DNA of 64,000 nt from Chitinophaga arvensicola. GTDB lineage: Bacteria > Bacteroidota > Bacteroidia > Chitinophagales > Chitinophagaceae. The notes beneath the pieces are model-generated. The model was not told the origin of the DNA, searched no databases, and was given only the letters and a program-made list of their open reading frames with translations. The stretch lies in assembly GCF_900110835.1 (NCBI RefSeq), contig NZ_FOJG01000002.1:3550698-3614697 (forward strand), given 5' to 3'. The translations under genes were made by a program, and so were the position numbers. This document shows positions 61,417 to 64,000 of this stretch, one piece after another (positions within the stretch are counted from its first letter, which is position 1; each line of letters starts with the position of its first letter).

Positions 61417-61424
61417 TATATTTG
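61417..61424 (+). promoter_or_regulatory. -7 element abutting the LolC/E gene start
   Basis: TATATTTG matches TAnnTTTG and ends four bases before the ATG at 61429. TTTG (61396-61399) lies 17 bases upstream, a short spacing. A start at or beside the ATG would give a leaderless message. Confidence 0.5.
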
Positions 61425-61428
61425 TTCC

Positions 61429-62664
61429 ATGCGTTTATCATTTTTTATTGCCAGACGGATTGCTTTCAATAAGGGATCTTCTTTTTCAAAATTCATTATC
61501 AATATAGCAATAGCCGCCACTGCGGTGAGCGTAGCGGTAATGATCCTGGCAACAGCACTGGTAAACGGTTTTCAACAGGTCATACAGGAGAAAATCTTCA
61601 GTTTCTGGGGACATATCCATATTAATCAGTACCAGCCCAATGCCGGTCCGCTCACCGAAGAAATCCCCTTTTACAGCCGTCAAAGCCTGATAGACAGCAT
61701 CAAACTGACACCCGGCATCAAAACGATCAGCAACTACGCTACCAAATCAGCCATCATCAAGTCTGAAAAGGAAATAGACGGGATCATCTTCAAAGGCATC
61801 GACAAAGGATACGACTGGCCACAGCTAAAGCGCTTCCTGCAATCCGGCCAGCTCCTGCAATACAATGATAGCGCCTACGCGCCGGAAATTATGATTTCCC
61901 AGTACATGGCCGGTGAGCTTCAGCTGAAAGTGAACGATAAAGTGATTATCTATTTTATCCAGGGCGGAGGCTTACCGCCCCGGGCGCGCAAGCTAACGGT
62001 GACGGGCATATTTAAAACAGGGATTGAGGAATACGATAAAACCTATGTGATCGGTGATCTGAACCTCATCCGCAAACTGAACGACTGGGACCCTACGCAG
62101 GTGGGCGGGTATGAAATTTCGCTGTACAACTACCGGAATATGGACTCCACTGCGAGGTATATCGATTACAACCTCCTCCCCGATCAGCTCTTCACCCGTA
62201 CCATCCGGGATATTTATCCGAATATCTTCGACTGGCTGCAACTGCAGAACCAGAACGAACTGATCATCATCATCATCATGACCATCGTAGCCATTATCAA
62301 CATGATTACGGCGATCCTCATCCTGATTCTGGAACGTACCAATATGATCGGTATCGCCAAAGCACTTGGTATGCGTAACTGGGATATCCAGAAAATATTC
62401 GTTTACCAGGCGGCTTATATTATCATACTGGGCATCCTGATCGGCGACGTATTCGGACTGGGCATTGCTTTCTTCCAGCAAGCCACCGGCATCTTCAAGC
62501 TTCCGGAAGAATCCTATTACATGTCAGTGGCTGCCGTATCGCTCCACTGGATGGACATTGTACTGATCAACATAGGCACCTTCCTGATCTGTACCTCCAT
62601 ACTGCTGATCCCTGCCAGGATCATCCGGCGGATCACACCTGTAAAGGCCATCCAGTTTAAATAG
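61429..62664 (+). CDS. LolC/LolE-type ABC transporter permease
   Basis: This 411-residue FtsX-family permease has the first helix near 20-45 (FIINIAIAATAVSVAVMILATAL), a large periplasmic MacB-like domain (about 50-265) and three C-terminal helices (about 275-400). The sequence ERTNMIGIAKALGMRNWDIQKIF (about 300-322) is the cytoplasmic coupling region. Relatives extract lipoproteins from the inner membrane together with LolD and LolA. No ATPase is beside it; a LolD-like one is at 45.3 kb. Confidence 0.9.
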   Translation: MRLSFFIARRIAFNKGSSFSKFIINIAIAATAVSVAVMILATALVNGFQQVIQEKIFSFWGHIHINQYQPNAGPLTEEIPFYSRQSLIDSIKLTPGIKTISNYATKSAIIKSEKEIDGIIFKGIDKGYDWPQLKRFLQSGQLLQYNDSAYAPEIMISQYMAGELQLKVNDKVIIYFIQGGGLPPRARKLTVTGIFKTGIEEYDKTYVIGDLNLIRKLNDWDPTQVGGYEISLYNYRNMDSTARYIDYNLLPDQLFTRTIRDIYPNIFDWLQLQNQNELIIIIIMTIVAIINMITAILILILERTNMIGIAKALGMRNWDIQKIFVYQAAYIIILGILIGDVFGLGIAFFQQATGIFKLPEESYYMSVAAVSLHWMDIVLINIGTFLICTSILLIPARIIRRITPVKAIQFK

Positions 62665-64000
62665 TTATTTTTTCCGGGTACTTTTCACATAGTCACGCAG
62701 ATAACTGCACTGTTCATATGCCTGCGCGTAGAACTTTGTTTGTGCAAAGTTATTGGCCAGCATCGGGAAATAGCGGTTGTGCACCAACGCGGTGATATAC
62801 TTGTTATCATCGTCAGTATTGGCAGTATGTTTCTGTGAACAACGGGCTGCCATAAAAGCACAGCGGGCCCTGAACTCCTTGTCTGTACTGGCCTGTGCCG
62901 CTTTGCCATAATAGCTTTCTGCTGCATAACAACCGAAATACTGCTTTTCAAATGCATCTTTATCGCAGGAAGCGGTGTACCAATCTGTAGACGGCCGGTT
63001 GCCCTTTACAAAATACCAGGTACGACCATAGTAAGAGATACTAAATAACGCAGACGCATAATCGTAATACACTTTTGGAGGTACCGGCGCTATCTTCATT
63101 TTCTCCTGCAATTGTACCATACGTTCGCAAAACTGTAACTGGTTGATCTCTTTGTTGTAGCCTGCTACCGCAGTATCTTCCCCGAAATCCTGTAACTGAT
63201 CCCGGAACACCTGGTAAGAAACATCCAGGGCACCAGGCCCCGCTTTTTTAAACCAGGTGCGTGCGCTGTTGAAATCATGCACCCGCATATAGCTCACCCC
63301 AATTGTATGGTCCATATTTACACCCTTCGGGAAGAAGCCCGCCAGGTAAGATTCATACGGTGTTTTCACGGGCTGTTGCAGAAACTCTTTTAAACGGATC
63401 AGTTCCTGCGATTTCATATCATCTGTTATCTGCTCTACCGCCGAAATACCGGAAATAAAATAGTCATTCATCTGCAGGGAATCGCAGCGGCCCCTGATCA
63501 GCGCCTCCTTCCATGCTTCTCCCTGCTGGTGATAACGGGGAGCCAGGATAGCAAATAACAGGTTGCGGTATGTTTTACCAAAGAAATAACTTTTGTTGGA
63601 TTCATATCCCGGATACCAACTCTTTCCCGCATCTTTGGTTTTCGCATCCAGCCACTTGAAAGAAGCCAGCAGACGGGATTCAAAAGCACTGTCGATTTTC
63701 TGTTGCTGGTTAATATTCACCAGGAGGTTCACAATTTCCCACTGGTCTTTTACATCAGGATCTTTTGTTTTCACTTCCGCCAGTCGCTGTGCAGCCTTCG
63801 GGTAATCTTTCCGGATATAGGAAAGGTAGGCAGATGACACCCGCCACAGGTCCATATCTTTTAATTTACCCAGTTGAACCAGGCTATCCACCAGGGTTTG
63901 CAGTGAATTCAGCCCGGTTACCAACCCCGCCTGATCAGTAGCATTGTAGTCATGAATACCCAAAGAACCGTACGTCATTTCATTCGTAAAGCGGGTATTG
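62665..64000 (-). CDS. Repeat-rich protein of unknown function, N-terminus cut by window edge
   Basis: At least 445 codons are present on the minus strand and the frame stays open to base 64000, so the start lies beyond. I recognise no catalytic motif. The product is helical, with TPR-like pairs (WRVSSAYLSYIRKDYPKAAQRLAE, FNSARTWFKKAGPGALDVSYQVF, ARCAFMAARCSQK) and aromatic residues in FFGKTYRNLLFAIL, ending KSTRKK. Proteins with this layout are common in Bacteroidota as large periplasmic or lipid-anchored TPR proteins. The stop codon abuts the LolC/E stop. Confidence 0.75.
   Translation of the reverse strand, partial: NTRFTNEMTYGSLGIHDYNATDQAGLVTGLNSLQTLVDSLVQLGKLKDMDLWRVSSAYLSYIRKDYPKAAQRLAEVKTKDPDVKDQWEIVNLLVNINQQQKIDSAFESRLLASFKWLDAKTKDAGKSWYPGYESNKSYFFGKTYRNLLFAILAPRYHQQGEAWKEALIRGRCDSLQMNDYFISGISAVEQITDDMKSQELIRLKEFLQQPVKTPYESYLAGFFPKGVNMDHTIGVSYMRVHDFNSARTWFKKAGPGALDVSYQVFRDQLQDFGEDTAVAGYNKEINQLQFCERMVQLQEKMKIAPVPPKVYYDYASALFSISYYGRTWYFVKGNRPSTDWYTASCDKDAFEKQYFGCYAAESYYGKAAQASTDKEFRARCAFMAARCSQKHTANTDDDNKYITALVHNRYFPMLANNFAQTKFYAQAYEQCSYLRDYVKSTRKK

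Overview
The window is a stretch of chromosome from a Bacteroidota bacterium, most likely of the family Chitinophagaceae and Chitinophaga-like. This rests on two SusC/SusD pairs (one with an N-terminal STN domain), an ECF sigma/FecR pair, type IX secretion (T9SS) components and cargo, DUF families typical of the phylum (DUF3467, DUF4974, DUF5103, DUF5684), and promoters of the Bacteroidota form TTTG-N18..21-TAnnTTTG. Start sites rarely have Shine-Dalgarno sequences. The genus is a guess.

1-13.3 kb, all on the minus strand, is the transcription/translation core. It reads tRNA-Thr(TGT), tRNA-Tyr, tRNA-Gly, tRNA-Thr(GGT), a degenerate tRNA-like copy, tuf, tRNA-Trp, secE, nusG, then rplK-rplA-rplJ-rplL-rpoB (rpoB cut by the window edge). 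Two transglutaminase-like exported proteins sit between nusG and rplK. A terminator follows nusG and a fresh promoter precedes rplK. Upstream lie hpf, a XerC/D-type recombinase and rpsU.

13.3-21.5 kb is the most system-like region: a HTH/S24 LexA-like repressor (minus), a small four-helix membrane protein, an SdpI-like membrane protein (minus), a catalytically intact DinB, a DnaE2-type polymerase with a degenerate PHP metal site, and a Xre/RES toxin-antitoxin pair. A palindrome of form TTRCTAA-N5-TTAGYAW occurs once over the repressor promoter and twice in tandem upstream of dinB. This predicts a damage-inducible mutagenesis regulon.

21.5-30.9 kb is an ECF sigma factor divergent from its FecR anti-sigma factor, followed by an STN-SusC, a SusD and a large secreted protein with a T9SS C-terminal domain: a nutrient-sensing uptake locus. 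31.0-33.8 kb is a minus-strand group of DUF3467, a malate/lactate-type dehydrogenase and aspartate kinase. 33.9-39.1 kb is a second SusC-SusD-lipoprotein locus (minus) with a duplicated leader. 39.8-42.8 kb holds a HhH-containing barrel-like protein and a PorQ/FadL-like outer-membrane protein. 43.1-48.0 kb is housekeeping: deoxynucleoside kinase and trpS (minus), then gatC, a LolD-like ATPase, a cobalamin adenosyltransferase, riboflavin synthase and an exported unknown.

48.0-54.2 kb is the SpoIIM-DUF4129-DUF4350-MoxR-DUF58 operon (minus) with a divergent RDD gene. 54.3-59.9 kb carries a DUF5684 protein, the SRP RNA with a textbook promoter, a transaldolase/FSA, glpK-glpF, a possible hidden small gene on the minus strand, and a type II NADH dehydrogenase. 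60.0-64.0 kb has the T9SS plug protein (DUF5103), a LolC/E-type permease and a truncated repeat-rich gene running off the right edge. No CRISPR array, rRNA or insertion sequence was seen.
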